This document shows positions 1-6,063 of a stretch of DNA of 6,835 nucleotides, piece by piece. The notes under the pieces were generated by a model that was given only the letters and a program-made list of their open reading frames with translations, did not search any database and was not told the DNA's origin. The stretch lies in NCBI GenBank assembly GCA_030667555.1, contig DAOUVR010000058.1, positions 1 to 6,835 of the forward strand, read 5' to 3'. Every line of letters starts with the position of its first letter. Within the stretch, counting starts at the first letter, position 1. This DNA comes from Dehalococcoidia bacterium (GTDB taxonomy: Bacteria; Chloroflexota; Dehalococcoidia; E44-bin15). Made by a program: the position numbers and the translations under genes.

Positions 1-1
1 A

Positions 2-82
2 TATGAACACATGGAGGACGCCGTCGACAGATGCGAGGATATCGCCGATATCCTCGAAGGGGTAATGATCAAGCGTGCCTGA
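2..82 (+). CDS. DUF47/PhoU-like phosphate transport regulator, C-terminal end only (5' part outside window)
   Basis: Only the last 26 residues are visible, in frame 2, ending at TGA 80-82. They contain the stretch EDAVDRCEDIADILEG (residues 5-20 of the visible part), followed by a short tail ending KRA. This acidic helical tail is typical of the C-terminus of DUF47 proteins, which are PhoU-like helical-bundle proteins. Family knowledge: DUF47 genes commonly sit directly upstream of pit genes and are thought to modulate phosphate uptake. Here the stop lies inside the following permease gene, with an 8-nt overlap, which supports co-translation and a shared role. The N-terminus and gene length cannot be judged. 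The call rests on a short match plus gene context. Confidence 0.72.
   Translation, partial: YEHMEDAVDRCEDIADILEGVMIKRA
56..62 (+). promoter_or_regulatory. Ribosome binding site for the phosphate transporter, inside the upstream gene
   Basis: GAAGGGG lies 12 nt before the GTG start at 75, within the coding sequence of the DUF47-like gene. The long spacing and the 8-nt gene overlap suggest that ribosomes finishing the upstream gene restart here. Confidence 0.45.
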
Positions 83-1064
83 GCCTACCCTGTTTGTTTT
101 GGTCATTGTTCTTGCCGTCGGCTTTGCTGTTATCAACGGCTTCAACGACGCCGCTAATGCTATTGCCACCGTAATTGGCACCCGGGTTCTCTCCCCCATC
201 CGCGCTGTAGTCATGGCCGCAATTCTGAACTTCGCCGGTGCGGCCACTGGCCTCGCAGTAGCCATCACCATCGGTAAAGGCATCATCGACCCAAATGTTC
301 TTAGTTATGAGGTCATGCTTGCCGCTCTAACTGCGGTGATTACCTGGGGTCTCATTGCAACGCGCCTAGGCCTGCCTGTAAGCATAAGCCACAGCTTTGT
401 CGCCGGTCTCATTGGAGCTGGCATTGCCACAGCGGGGACCACCAGCATTATTGTCTGGGGCAGTTTTGGGATATTACTCTCAGCGGTGGCTGTTGCCCCA
501 GCGCTCGGCTTCGCTGGCGGGCTACTGGTGATGATCTCCTTGATGTGGATATTGCGCCGCACCGCACCGCTGAAGGTAGAGGGTATCTTCAGCAGGCTGC
601 AAATCCTCTCCGCCGCCTTTATGGCTTATAGCCATGGCAAAAACGACGGTCAGATGCCCATAGGCATAATCGCCATGGCATTGATGATCCATACTGGTGG
701 CGAGTTTCATGTGCCTTTCTGGGCGATAGCTCTTTCGGCATCTGCCATCGCCTTGGGCACCGCCACCGGCGGCTGGCGTGTGATCAGGACACTAGGCATG
801 AGGATTACCGCCCTCCGTCCCGTTCATGGCTTTGCCGCCGAGAGCGCGGCTGCCGCAGTAGTCGAGGTCGCCTCGTCCCTGGGCATCCCGGTGAGCACCA
901 CCCACTGTATAAGCTCGGCGATAATGGGTGTGGGAACCACAAAACGCCTATCCGCGGTGCGCTGGGGTATCGCTGGAACTATCGTACTAGCCTGGATCTT
1001 GACCTTCCCCATATGTGGCGCCATCGGCTGGCTGGTAGCCTCGCTTTTCCGCCTTCTATCCTGA
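75..1064 (+). CDS. pit: PiT-family inorganic phosphate transporter
   Basis: A 329-residue polytopic membrane protein that should import inorganic phosphate with a coupling cation (H+ or Na+; the sequence does not settle which). The PiT signature appears twice, as expected for the inverted-repeat fold: GFNDAANAIATVIGT at residues 22-36, with SISHSFVAGLIGAG at 103-116 closing the first half; then HGKNDGQ at 187-193 and HGFAAESAAAAVVEV at 251-265, followed by GIPVSTTH at 270-277. Most of the rest is hydrophobic helices. The length fits the short bacterial PiTs rather than the roughly 500-residue E. coli PitA type. The start is GTG at 75: an in-frame TGA at 66-68 excludes anything earlier, and GAAGGGG at 56-62 can serve as ribosome site with a rather long 12-nt spacing. 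The start overlaps the end of the upstream DUF47 gene, suggesting translational coupling. No clear terminator follows it. Confidence 0.95.
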   Translation: MPEPTLFVLVIVLAVGFAVINGFNDAANAIATVIGTRVLSPIRAVVMAAILNFAGAATGLAVAITIGKGIIDPNVLSYEVMLAALTAVITWGLIATRLGLPVSISHSFVAGLIGAGIATAGTTSIIVWGSFGILLSAVAVAPALGFAGGLLVMISLMWILRRTAPLKVEGIFSRLQILSAAFMAYSHGKNDGQMPIGIIAMALMIHTGGEFHVPFWAIALSASAIALGTATGGWRVIRTLGMRITALRPVHGFAAESAAAAVVEVASSLGIPVSTTHCISSAIMGVGTTKRLSAVRWGIAGTIVLAWILTFPICGAIGWLVASLFRLLS

Positions 1065-1156
1065 GAGCTTTTCAAATAGAGATGAGAATGCAAAAAGGGG
1101 AGGAAACTCTTTGCTTCGATAAAACTGAGGACAGCAGTGAGGAATGAAAGCTCTGT

Positions 1157-1549
1157 TTACTGGTTTTCCAAGACCTCTCGCAGCACCATGAACTCTTTGA
1201 ATCGGTCGACGGCATATTGACAAGCGTCAAAGGCCTCCTGACGATGAGGAGCGGCAATGGCAACGACAGCTATGGTCTCCCCGACCTCGATCCTGCCTAC
1301 CCTGTGACAGATGGACACATCCTCAAGCTGCCACCTGGTACGTATCTCCTCACCAACATCCCGAAGTTGCTGCTCCGACATTTTCTTGTCGCTGTTACAT
1401 TCGGCGTAAAGAACCCTGTTGCCGCCAGAAGAATAGCCCCTCAGCGACCCGATAAAGGTCACGGTGGCGCCGTTAGTATCTCGTTTCACTCGATTTATAA
1501 CAAGTTCGGCAAGGATGGGATTTTCAGTTACCTCAAACATGCTCTCCAT
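1157..1549 (-). CDS. moaE: MoaE-like molybdopterin synthase catalytic subunit, divergent C-terminus
   Basis: MoaE transfers sulfur from thiocarboxylated MoaD to cyclic pyranopterin monophosphate to make molybdopterin. This 130-residue protein shows the family core: GATVTFIGSLRG at 27-38 (the arginine at 37 matches the conserved substrate-pocket arginine), HRVGRIEVGE at 82-91, and PHRQEAFDACQYAVDRFKE at 101-119. Lys118 aligns with the essential E. coli Lys119. The usual ending with a Pro-x-Trp-Lys-Lys/Arg-Glu motif, which holds the second active-site lysine (E. coli Lys126), is replaced by FMVLREVLENQ, so activity is uncertain. The start is ATG 1549, with AAGAGG at 1559-1564 nine nt upstream; an ATG at 1540 is an alternative. 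It overlaps the end of ftsH by 17 nt, so the two are probably one transcript. No moaD or other cofactor gene is in view. The family assignment is firm, the function less so. Confidence 0.85.
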   Translation of the reverse strand: MESMFEVTENPILAELVINRVKRDTNGATVTFIGSLRGYSSGGNRVLYAECNSDKKMSEQQLRDVGEEIRTRWQLEDVSICHRVGRIEVGETIAVVAIAAPHRQEAFDACQYAVDRFKEFMVLREVLENQ

Positions 1550-3407
1550 CTGGTGCAGCCTCTTCGACAGGCTTGTTAAAAAGCTCCTCTAGCTCCTCAC
1601 CCTCTATAGTCTCAATGGCTATCAACGCCTCCGCCAACTGCACCAACTTCGCCCTGTTCTGGGTGAGGATCTCCTTGGCAACGATATAGGCATGCTGGAT
1701 GAGCTTCTGAACCTCCTTATCGATCTCCTCGGCAGTCTTCTCGCTGTAGTCCTTCTGCTCCGACACCTCGCGGCCCAGGAAGACCAATTCCTCCCTTCGC
1801 CCGAAGGTACGAGGGCCCAACTTCTCGCTCATCCCATATTCCATGACCATCCCGCGGGCGATCTTGGTTGCCTGTTCGATGTCACTCTCGCTTCCAGTGG
1901 TCATTTCGCCAAAGATCATGTCCTCAGATGCATGCCCGGCGAGCATGGTAGCCAGCATGGCATTGAACTGAGACCGGGTCCACAGATAGCGATCCTCGGT
2001 GGGCAGCAGGCGAGTATAGCCTCCCATCGTGCCACGAGCGATTATCGAGACCTTATGTACCGGGTCGGCATTGGGCAGCATCTTTGCCACAAGGGCATGC
2101 CCTGCCTCATGGTGAGCGGTAATCTCCTTCTCTTTAGGGTTGATGATCCTGCTTCTCCTCTCAGGACCAGCGATCACCCGGTCTATGGACTCCTCCAGCT
2201 CGAGCAGGCCAATTGTCTTCTTACCACGTCTCGCTGTAAGGATAGCCGCCTCGTTTACCAGGTTAGCAAGATCAGCGCCAGAAAAGCCCGGCGTCTGCTT
2301 AGCAACAGTCTCCAGGCTAGCCGACTCGTCCAAAGGCTTGTCCTTGCTATGCACCTCCAGAATTGCCTTGCGTCCCTTAATATCGGGGCGGTCGAGCACT
2401 ACTTGGCGGTCAAAGCGACCGGGCCGCAGTAGCGCCGGATCCAGGATGTCAGGGCGGTTAGTCGCCGAAAGAACAATGACATTGGTAGAGGAATCAAAAC
2501 CATCCATCTCCACCAGGATCTGATTCAAGGTCTGCTCCCTTTCATCATGACCGCCGCCTATCCCAGCTCCCCGATGACGTCCCACAGCGTCTATCTCATC
2601 GATAAAAACAATACAAGGGCTATTGCGCTTGGCCTGCTCGAAGAGGTCCCTCACTCTGGAGGCCCCCACGCCGACAAACATCTCCACAAACTCGCTACCA
2701 CTTATGGAGAAGAAGGGGACACCAGCCTCACCGGCGACCGCACGACTCAACAGAGTCTTCCCCGTGCCTGGGGCGCCTACCAAGAGCACACCGCGAGGAA
2801 TTCTAGCCCCTAGAGCGGAGAACTTCTCAGGTGTCTTGAGAAACTCCACCACCTCCTGGAGCTCCTGCGTCGGCTCATCTATTCCGGCAACATCATCGAA
2901 TGTAACAGTTGGTTGTGTGCTGGGAAAAAGACGAGCCTTGCTCCGCCCAAAGCTGAGAGCTTGATTACCAGCCCCTCGCGCTCGGCTGAAGATGAACCAT
3001 ATCAATCCGATAAAGAATAGCAAGGGCAGGAGGGTAGTAAGTAAAATGCTCCAGTCAAATCCACTCGGCGGCTGATAGTCCAGCTTTACCTTACTCCAAT
3101 CGACCCCACGCCCCTCTAAATTTTCCTCCAACTCATGGGTGCTCCCATAAAAACCCGACTTCAATACCGATGTATCGCCAGCCATCGCAGTAAGGGTCTG
3201 CCCCTGTTGTACAATCCGGTCGATGTTGCCCTCAATTAGCGTATCGTCTGCTAGCTGCACAGAGCCCGTTGTCGTCAGCGTTACCAGATCGTCAAGGGAC
3301 CCAGTCGCCACCCCTGGAGAGCGCATGAACAAAGCGAAGAAAATCGCTCCCGCCGCCACAATAACCACTATCCAAATTATCCACTTGCTAGGAAACTTTG
3401 AACCCAT
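1533..3407 (-). CDS. ftsH: FtsH: membrane-anchored ATP-dependent zinc metalloprotease
   Basis: Hexameric AAA+ protease that extracts and degrades misfolded membrane proteins and short-lived regulators. Residues are numbered from an upstream in-frame GTG at 3419; subtract 4 for the ATG chosen here. Two membrane helices, about 13-32 and 124-144, flank an extracytoplasmic domain of about 90 residues. The AAA module has Walker A GAPGTGKT (215-222), Walker B IVFIDEID (270-277), and the second region of homology ATNRPDILDPALLRPGRFDR (319-338) with arginine-finger candidates Arg332 and Arg335. The protease has HEAGH (437-441), and Asp513 in GSESDIEQAT is the likely third zinc ligand. The total of 624 residues is normal for the family. 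I chose ATG 3407 because the GTG at 3419 sits on the Shine-Dalgarno sequence (3419-3425) and would leave almost no leader after the promoter at 3436-3444. It leads a unit with the moaE-like gene. Confidence 0.97.
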   Translation of the reverse strand: MGSKFPSKWIIWIVVIVAAGAIFFALFMRSPGVATGSLDDLVTLTTTGSVQLADDTLIEGNIDRIVQQGQTLTAMAGDTSVLKSGFYGSTHELEENLEGRGVDWSKVKLDYQPPSGFDWSILLTTLLPLLFFIGLIWFIFSRARGAGNQALSFGRSKARLFPSTQPTVTFDDVAGIDEPTQELQEVVEFLKTPEKFSALGARIPRGVLLVGAPGTGKTLLSRAVAGEAGVPFFSISGSEFVEMFVGVGASRVRDLFEQAKRNSPCIVFIDEIDAVGRHRGAGIGGGHDEREQTLNQILVEMDGFDSSTNVIVLSATNRPDILDPALLRPGRFDRQVVLDRPDIKGRKAILEVHSKDKPLDESASLETVAKQTPGFSGADLANLVNEAAILTARRGKKTIGLLELEESIDRVIAGPERRSRIINPKEKEITAHHEAGHALVAKMLPNADPVHKVSIIARGTMGGYTRLLPTEDRYLWTRSQFNAMLATMLAGHASEDMIFGEMTTGSESDIEQATKIARGMVMEYGMSEKLGPRTFGRREELVFLGREVSEQKDYSEKTAEEIDKEVQKLIQHAYIVAKEILTQNRAKLVQLAEALIAIETIEGEELEELFNKPVEEAAPDGEHV

Positions 3408-3418
3408 TACTCGCCACA

Positions 3419-3425
3419 CCTCTCT
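3419..3425 (-). promoter_or_regulatory. Ribosome binding site that decides the ftsH start
   Basis: The minus strand reads AGAGAGG here, 11 nt before ATG 3407. The competing GTG at 3419 overlaps this purine tract and so is unlikely to be the initiator. Confidence 0.55.
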
Positions 3426-3435
3426 CTACTCACGT

Positions 3436-3464
3436 ATTATACCAGAAAGCGCTAAAAACTTAAA
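3436..3464 (-). promoter_or_regulatory. Extended -10 promoter for ftsH-moaE
   Basis: On the minus strand a perfect TATAAT (3441-3436) is preceded by TGG (3444-3442), giving the TGnTATAAT extended -10 form. At 17-bp spacing the -35 position (3464-3459) reads TTTAAG, matching the consensus at only three of six bases; that is acceptable for an extended -10 promoter. Transcription would begin near 3429, leaving a leader of about 22 nt before ATG 3407. This is a housekeeping-sigma type promoter; no heat-shock operator such as a CIRCE repeat is visible next to it. Confidence 0.72.
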
Positions 3465-3565
3465 TGTACTCGTTCATGTTATTAGTGCCGCTTCACTCCC
3501 TTTCAGTCATGGTTGCTTCTCAGGCTCTCTGTCGTCTTGACCCACCTACTGGCTTGAGATGCATA

Positions 3566-3584
3566 TCTGGGGGACACCCCCAGA
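3566..3584. repeat. Palindromic element, 8-bp perfect stem with 3-nt loop
   Basis: TCTGGGGG and CCCCCAGA are perfect inverted arms around ACA. The stem is very GC-rich but has no T-tract on either strand, so it is a poor intrinsic terminator. It lies about 160 bp upstream of the ftsH start, in sequence with no gene. From memory, similar CTGGGGG-type palindromes are dispersed in intergenic regions of Dehalococcoidia; I cannot verify copy number from one window. Confidence 0.6.
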
Positions 3585-3654
3585 CCCCTGCCATAGGGTA
3601 GAACCCTCTAGACTCCTCCGTTTTGTTCCGTTCGCCTCGAAAACAATGGCGCAG

Positions 3655-3682
3655 GTAGGGGCGTTCAACTGAACGCCTCTAC
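3655..3682. repeat. Palindromic element, 13-bp stem with 2-nt loop (REP/MITE-like)
   Basis: GTAGGGGCGTTCA (3655-3667) and TGAACGCCTCTAC (3670-3682) are inverted arms around AC. Twelve of 13 positions are Watson-Crick pairs and one is a G-T pair. The GTAGGGGCG arm resembles a class of dispersed bacterial palindromes of the form GTAGGGGCG...CGCCCCTAC. There is no adjacent T-run, so a terminator role is unlikely. It may be a small non-autonomous repeat or a protein-binding or nuclease-protected site. Confidence 0.6.
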
Positions 3683-3932
3683 TGGGACAGGTAACTTCGT
3701 TGGGGACAAGCCTGGCAATGACGAGAAGACGTCACCCACTTATCTGAATCGGATCATAGGTGGTACTTTTCATTAGAATGGTTTTCTATGCCGATGCTCC
3801 CCACCAACTCGCTACTGAGCATCATTCCCTTCTCGGCCTTGCCTCAGTGCACCATTACAAGACTATAGAAATCATAGCCTAAATTGCCTGCGCAAGGAGG
3901 GACAAGATACATTACCCAGAACATCAAGTGCG

Positions 3933-3973
3933 AAAAGAAATAACGGCTGGCGAACGAAGTTATCCCTCCAGCC
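3933..3973 (-). terminator. Intrinsic terminator of the 3988-4638 gene
   Basis: On the minus strand, starting 15 nt after the stop, GGCTGG (3973-3968) pairs with CCAGCC (3950-3945). Inside it is a small AAC/GTT stem, and behind it a T-rich run TTATTTCTTTT. It is clearly related in sequence to the stronger terminator after the 4829-5962 gene and sits at almost the same offset from the stop. Confidence 0.65.
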
Positions 3974-3987
3974 CTACCCACTATGGC

Positions 3988-4638
3988 CTAGGGCTCATAA
4001 TAGGTAACCACCAGATTGGGGCGCTGGGCAGCGGTGCCCCAATCTGAAGAATAGAAAGCCTTATATGCCTTTTCCATGGCCTCATCGTTATCCTTCAGTA
4101 ATACCCCATGATTCTCAATGGAGCCATTGACCCAACCTTGAACAAGGTCATTAATACACCAGTATTCACAATCGAGTGTTACAGCAGCAGGCACAGTATT
4201 GATATCCTCCGGTGTCGTCACGCTCTCAGGCTGACTATGCCAGTTCATGGCGCCTTCATCCCAACTGCTGGTGACCCTATAGGCTCCGATCGGTGTGTGT
4301 CCTGTGCCGACAGAATTGAGATAGTATAGTCCAAGTTCAGCCGTGGTTACCACTGCAGTAGTGGGAATTGCGCTGAGGTCGAACTGGAGGTATGACCTGC
4401 AAATCTCATTCCCAATCCCTGCGCCGGCAAACACGAACGCCTCAGAGCCATGAGTATTGCCGGGGTTGTCAAAATAAACATAAGTATCTTTGCCATCGGC
4501 GTCACCGGGCTGTATTGTTTCTGTGGTTAGTTGAGGTTCTCCGGGTTCGCAACCGTCGCACACGCAAGCACCATGCAAAAGCAGGGCTGTTCCAAGCAAT
4601 ATTGAAATCGCCCACGGACTCCATTTGTGCAATTTCAT
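3988..4638 (-). CDS. Putative exported DNRLRE (CBM96-like) domain lipoprotein, short form
   Basis: A 216-residue exported protein. Residues 1-24 form a signal peptide (basic start MKLHK, hydrophobic core ISILLGTALLL), followed by HGAC with Cys25 as probable lipid anchor; histidine at -3 is atypical. A short linker containing Cys27 and Cys30 leads to a single DNRLRE-type domain, about 41-214: GKDTYVYFDNPGNT, then RSYLQFDLSAIP at 81-92, SSWDEGAMNWHSQP at 124-137, VQGWVNGSIENHGVLL at 166-181, and RPNLVVTYYEP at the end. Family knowledge: such domains occur in secreted, often carbohydrate-associated surface proteins; no catalytic residues are recognised. The start is ATG 4638, with GAAGGGTGG (4656-4648) nine nt upstream; the in-frame TTG at 4662 is less likely. 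It is a paralogue of the next two genes but lacks their PKD and PEGA parts. Ligand unknown. Confidence 0.8.
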   Translation of the reverse strand: MKLHKWSPWAISILLGTALLLHGACVCDGCEPGEPQLTTETIQPGDADGKDTYVYFDNPGNTHGSEAFVFAGAGIGNEICRSYLQFDLSAIPTTAVVTTAELGLYYLNSVGTGHTPIGAYRVTSSWDEGAMNWHSQPESVTTPEDINTVPAAVTLDCEYWCINDLVQGWVNGSIENHGVLLKDNDEAMEKAYKAFYSSDWGTAAQRPNLVVTYYEP

Positions 4639-4647
4639 TGAGCTTAT

Positions 4648-4656
4648 CCACCCTTC
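4648..4656 (-). promoter_or_regulatory. Ribosome binding site that decides the start of the 3988-4638 gene
   Basis: GAAGGGTGG on the minus strand ends 9 nt before ATG 4638. It lies downstream of the in-frame TTG at 4662, which has no comparable site, so the shorter product is preferred. Confidence 0.6.
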
Positions 4657-4693
4657 TCGCAAAACCTGCTACAACTCATCCCAATCTAGCTGA

Positions 4694-4718
4694 CCTGGCA
4701 ACGCTAGCCGCCGCCAGG
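4694..4718. repeat. Inverted repeat in the leader of the 3988-4638 gene
   Basis: CCTGGC (4694-4699) and GCCAGG (4713-4718) are perfect arms around a 13-nt loop that contains the palindrome GCTAGC. It lies 56-80 nt upstream of the ATG. It could be an operator or leader hairpin, but no T-tract follows and no known riboswitch core is recognised. Confidence 0.3.
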
Positions 4719-4771
4719 AGAAACCAAAGCCACAGGTGAATAGCCCGTAAAAGGGCTTATGAAGCCGATCC

Positions 4772-4814
4772 AAAAAGAAAAAGGGCTGGGGAATAAAGTA
4801 AGCCCCCAGCCCTT
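4772..4814 (-). terminator. Strong intrinsic terminator of the 4829-5962 gene
   Basis: On the minus strand AAGGGCTGGGG (4814-4804) pairs perfectly with CCCCAGCCCTT (4791-4781) across a 12-nt loop, followed by TTTTTCTTTTT. The hairpin begins 14 nt after the stop codon. This is the clearest terminator in the window, and it should isolate the 3988-4638 gene from upstream transcription. Confidence 0.9.
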
Positions 4815-4828
4815 CTCCACCATATCTC

Positions 4829-5962
4829 CTATGGAGCCGGGTCATAGTATGTGATCACCAGCTTGGGGTGGCGGTCAACGGTCACATGATCTGAGGATAG
4901 AAATAATTTAAGGGCACCCGATATGTCTTCATCGGCATCTATCAGCACAAACCCGTGGTTGGCTATAGACCCGTCGACCCATCCTTCAATGAGCCCCGTC
5001 TCAATTTCCCATGCTACGAAATCGTTTGTTTCGATGTCCGGCAATAAGCTGCTGCCGCATGCAGCAGGGCTATGGACAGGCTGGTCATCCCACGTAATAG
5101 TGTTCTCGGCCCATGCTTCGGTCACCTGGTAGGCATCAACAGTTGTCGCGACCGCGTCCGAACTGTCCCCGTACCACAGCAGCAGGTCAACTGAGGTCAC
5201 GACCGCAGTCACCGGAATCCCTGGCAAGCTGAAACGTATATACGTTCTCGCCTTATTGATGCCATCGTCGCCTACGACTAGTAATTCCAGACTTCCCATG
5301 TTGGTTGTTGGATCTGTGCTTATGACCGGTGCATCCTTACCCTCAGCAGCATCGGGCTGGACAGTCACTGTCTGGGGTAGAGCAGGGTCGAGCTCCCAGT
5401 TGATATAGGTGGTCTCGCCTGCACTAACCGTTACCGTTCCAACCTTATTTTTATGCTCAGTTAGCGCAAACTTTATTGTATGGTCACCTTCATCTACACC
5501 GGTGATTACGTAAGGGGTTATATTCCCCGTATCTGTCCCATCGATATAGACCGTCGCCCCTGCCGGGCTCGACTTTACATCGAGCGTGCCCACGGTCAGC
5601 ACAACAGCAACGGTGACGTAGCAACTTCCTTCGGCTGTTCCCCCTTTGCCATCATTAACGGTAACAGTAACAGTATATGTCCCCAAAGCACCGGCCACTG
5701 TCCAGTCAACCGTACTACCTGTTTCCAAGATAGCTGCCTCACAGGGACCGCTGTATCTCCAGCTATACGTAAGGGTGTCACCGTCTGGATCGCTGGCGAC
5801 GCAGGTCAGAGTAGAGATCTCTCCAGGGGCTAAATTTACAGGGTCAGCGCTGACGCTGATAATCTGCGGGGGACTATTGCCGCGCGCACAGGCGCCAGCA
5901 AGGAGCAACGCCACCCCGACGAGTACTAGAACCGCCCAGTGACCCCACTTAGTTAATCTCAT
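4829..5962 (-). CDS. Putative lipoprotein with PKD-like, PEGA and DNRLRE (CBM96-like) domains
   Basis: A 377-residue exported protein. The signal peptide (MRLTKWGHW, then VLVLVGVALLLAGA) ends at Cys25 in LAGAC, a probable lipidation site. Residues 31-119 look like a PKD/Ig-type beta domain, with SDPDGDTLTYSW at 57-68 and GTYTVTVTVNDGKGG at 94-108. Residues 126-193 are a PEGA domain, with SSPAGATVYIDGTDTGNITP at 131-150 and DEGDHTIKF at 157-165. Residues 197-377 are a DNRLRE-type domain: KARTYIRFSLPGIP at 237-250, TEAWAENTITWDDQP at 281-295, IEGWVDGSIANHGFVLI at 325-341, and HPKLVITYYDPAP at the end. These are surface beta-domains for adhesion or binding; no enzyme motif is seen. The start is ATG 5962, with TAGGAGGT (5979-5972) nine nt upstream. 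It lies 101 bp downstream of its paralogue and ends in a strong terminator. The ligand and the role in the envelope are unknown. Confidence 0.82.
   Translation of the reverse strand: MRLTKWGHWAVLVLVGVALLLAGACARGNSPPQIISVSADPVNLAPGEISTLTCVASDPDGDTLTYSWRYSGPCEAAILETGSTVDWTVAGALGTYTVTVTVNDGKGGTAEGSCYVTVAVVLTVGTLDVKSSPAGATVYIDGTDTGNITPYVITGVDEGDHTIKFALTEHKNKVGTVTVSAGETTYINWELDPALPQTVTVQPDAAEGKDAPVISTDPTTNMGSLELLVVGDDGINKARTYIRFSLPGIPVTAVVTSVDLLLWYGDSSDAVATTVDAYQVTEAWAENTITWDDQPVHSPAACGSSLLPDIETNDFVAWEIETGLIEGWVDGSIANHGFVLIDADEDISGALKLFLSSDHVTVDRHPKLVITYYDPAP
5331..5422 (-). repeat. 92-nt near-identical block, copy A (pairs with 6569-6660)
   Basis: By direct count, 90 of 92 bases match the block at 6569-6660, and the two differences are synonymous. 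It encodes the end of the PEGA domain and the linker into the DNRLRE domain (AGETTYINWELDPALPQ through AAEGKDA). Identity falls off sharply on both sides. Confidence 0.85.
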
Positions 5963-5971
5963 AGACCTTGT

Positions 5972-5979
5972 ACCTCCTA
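5972..5979 (-). promoter_or_regulatory. Strong Shine-Dalgarno of the 4829-5962 gene
   Basis: TAGGAGGT on the minus strand lies 9 nt before ATG 5962, close to the ideal anti-16S sequence and spacing, so efficient translation is expected. Confidence 0.7.
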
Positions 5980-6063
5980 CAATCTACATGGATTATGCCT
6001 TAGCAATGCAAAGACCTTGACAGCGAAACCAGGGCGCCACACAAGAACAGCCAACCAAACAGC

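Larger units (their letters stand above)
3445..3932. other. Non-coding intergenic segment with palindromes, no supported gene
   Basis: About 490 bp without any ORF that looks like a real protein and without a tRNA-like fold that I could find. It holds two strong palindromes (listed separately), a short hairpin AGGGT-AGA-ACCCT at 3595-3607, and an inverted repeat GATGCTC/GAGCATC at 3793-3799 and 3817-3823 with a 17-nt loop. The part around 3728-3782 resembles decayed mobile-element sequence but is not assignable. An AAGGAGG at 3894-3900 is followed by no credible start codon or ORF. Confidence 0.6.

Noticed and set aside
1064..1154. Inverted repeat AGAGCTTTTCA (1064-1074) and TGAAAGCTCT (1145-1154) between the converging pit and moaE-like genes, considered as a bidirectional terminator
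   Set aside because: The arms are 70 nt apart, contain a bulge, are AT-rich, and are not followed by a T-run, so a stable terminator is unlikely.
1692..2432. A 246-codon open frame on the plus strand inside ftsH
   Set aside because: It is antisense to a well-conserved protease, has no recognisable motifs, and its composition is what the opposite strand of ftsH gives.
3408..3419. GTG at 3419 as the ftsH start
   Set aside because: It overlaps the only Shine-Dalgarno-like sequence and would leave about 10 nt of leader after the predicted promoter. ATG 3407 fits better.
3891..3930. AAGGAGG at 3894-3900 as the ribosome site of a small plus-strand gene
   Set aside because: No ATG, GTG or TTG follows at a workable distance with an open frame of any length.
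4639..4662. TTG at 4662 as the start of the short lipoprotein gene
   Set aside because: It has no ribosome site and would place eight extra residues before a normal basic signal-peptide start. ATG 4638 has GAAGGGTGG at good spacing.
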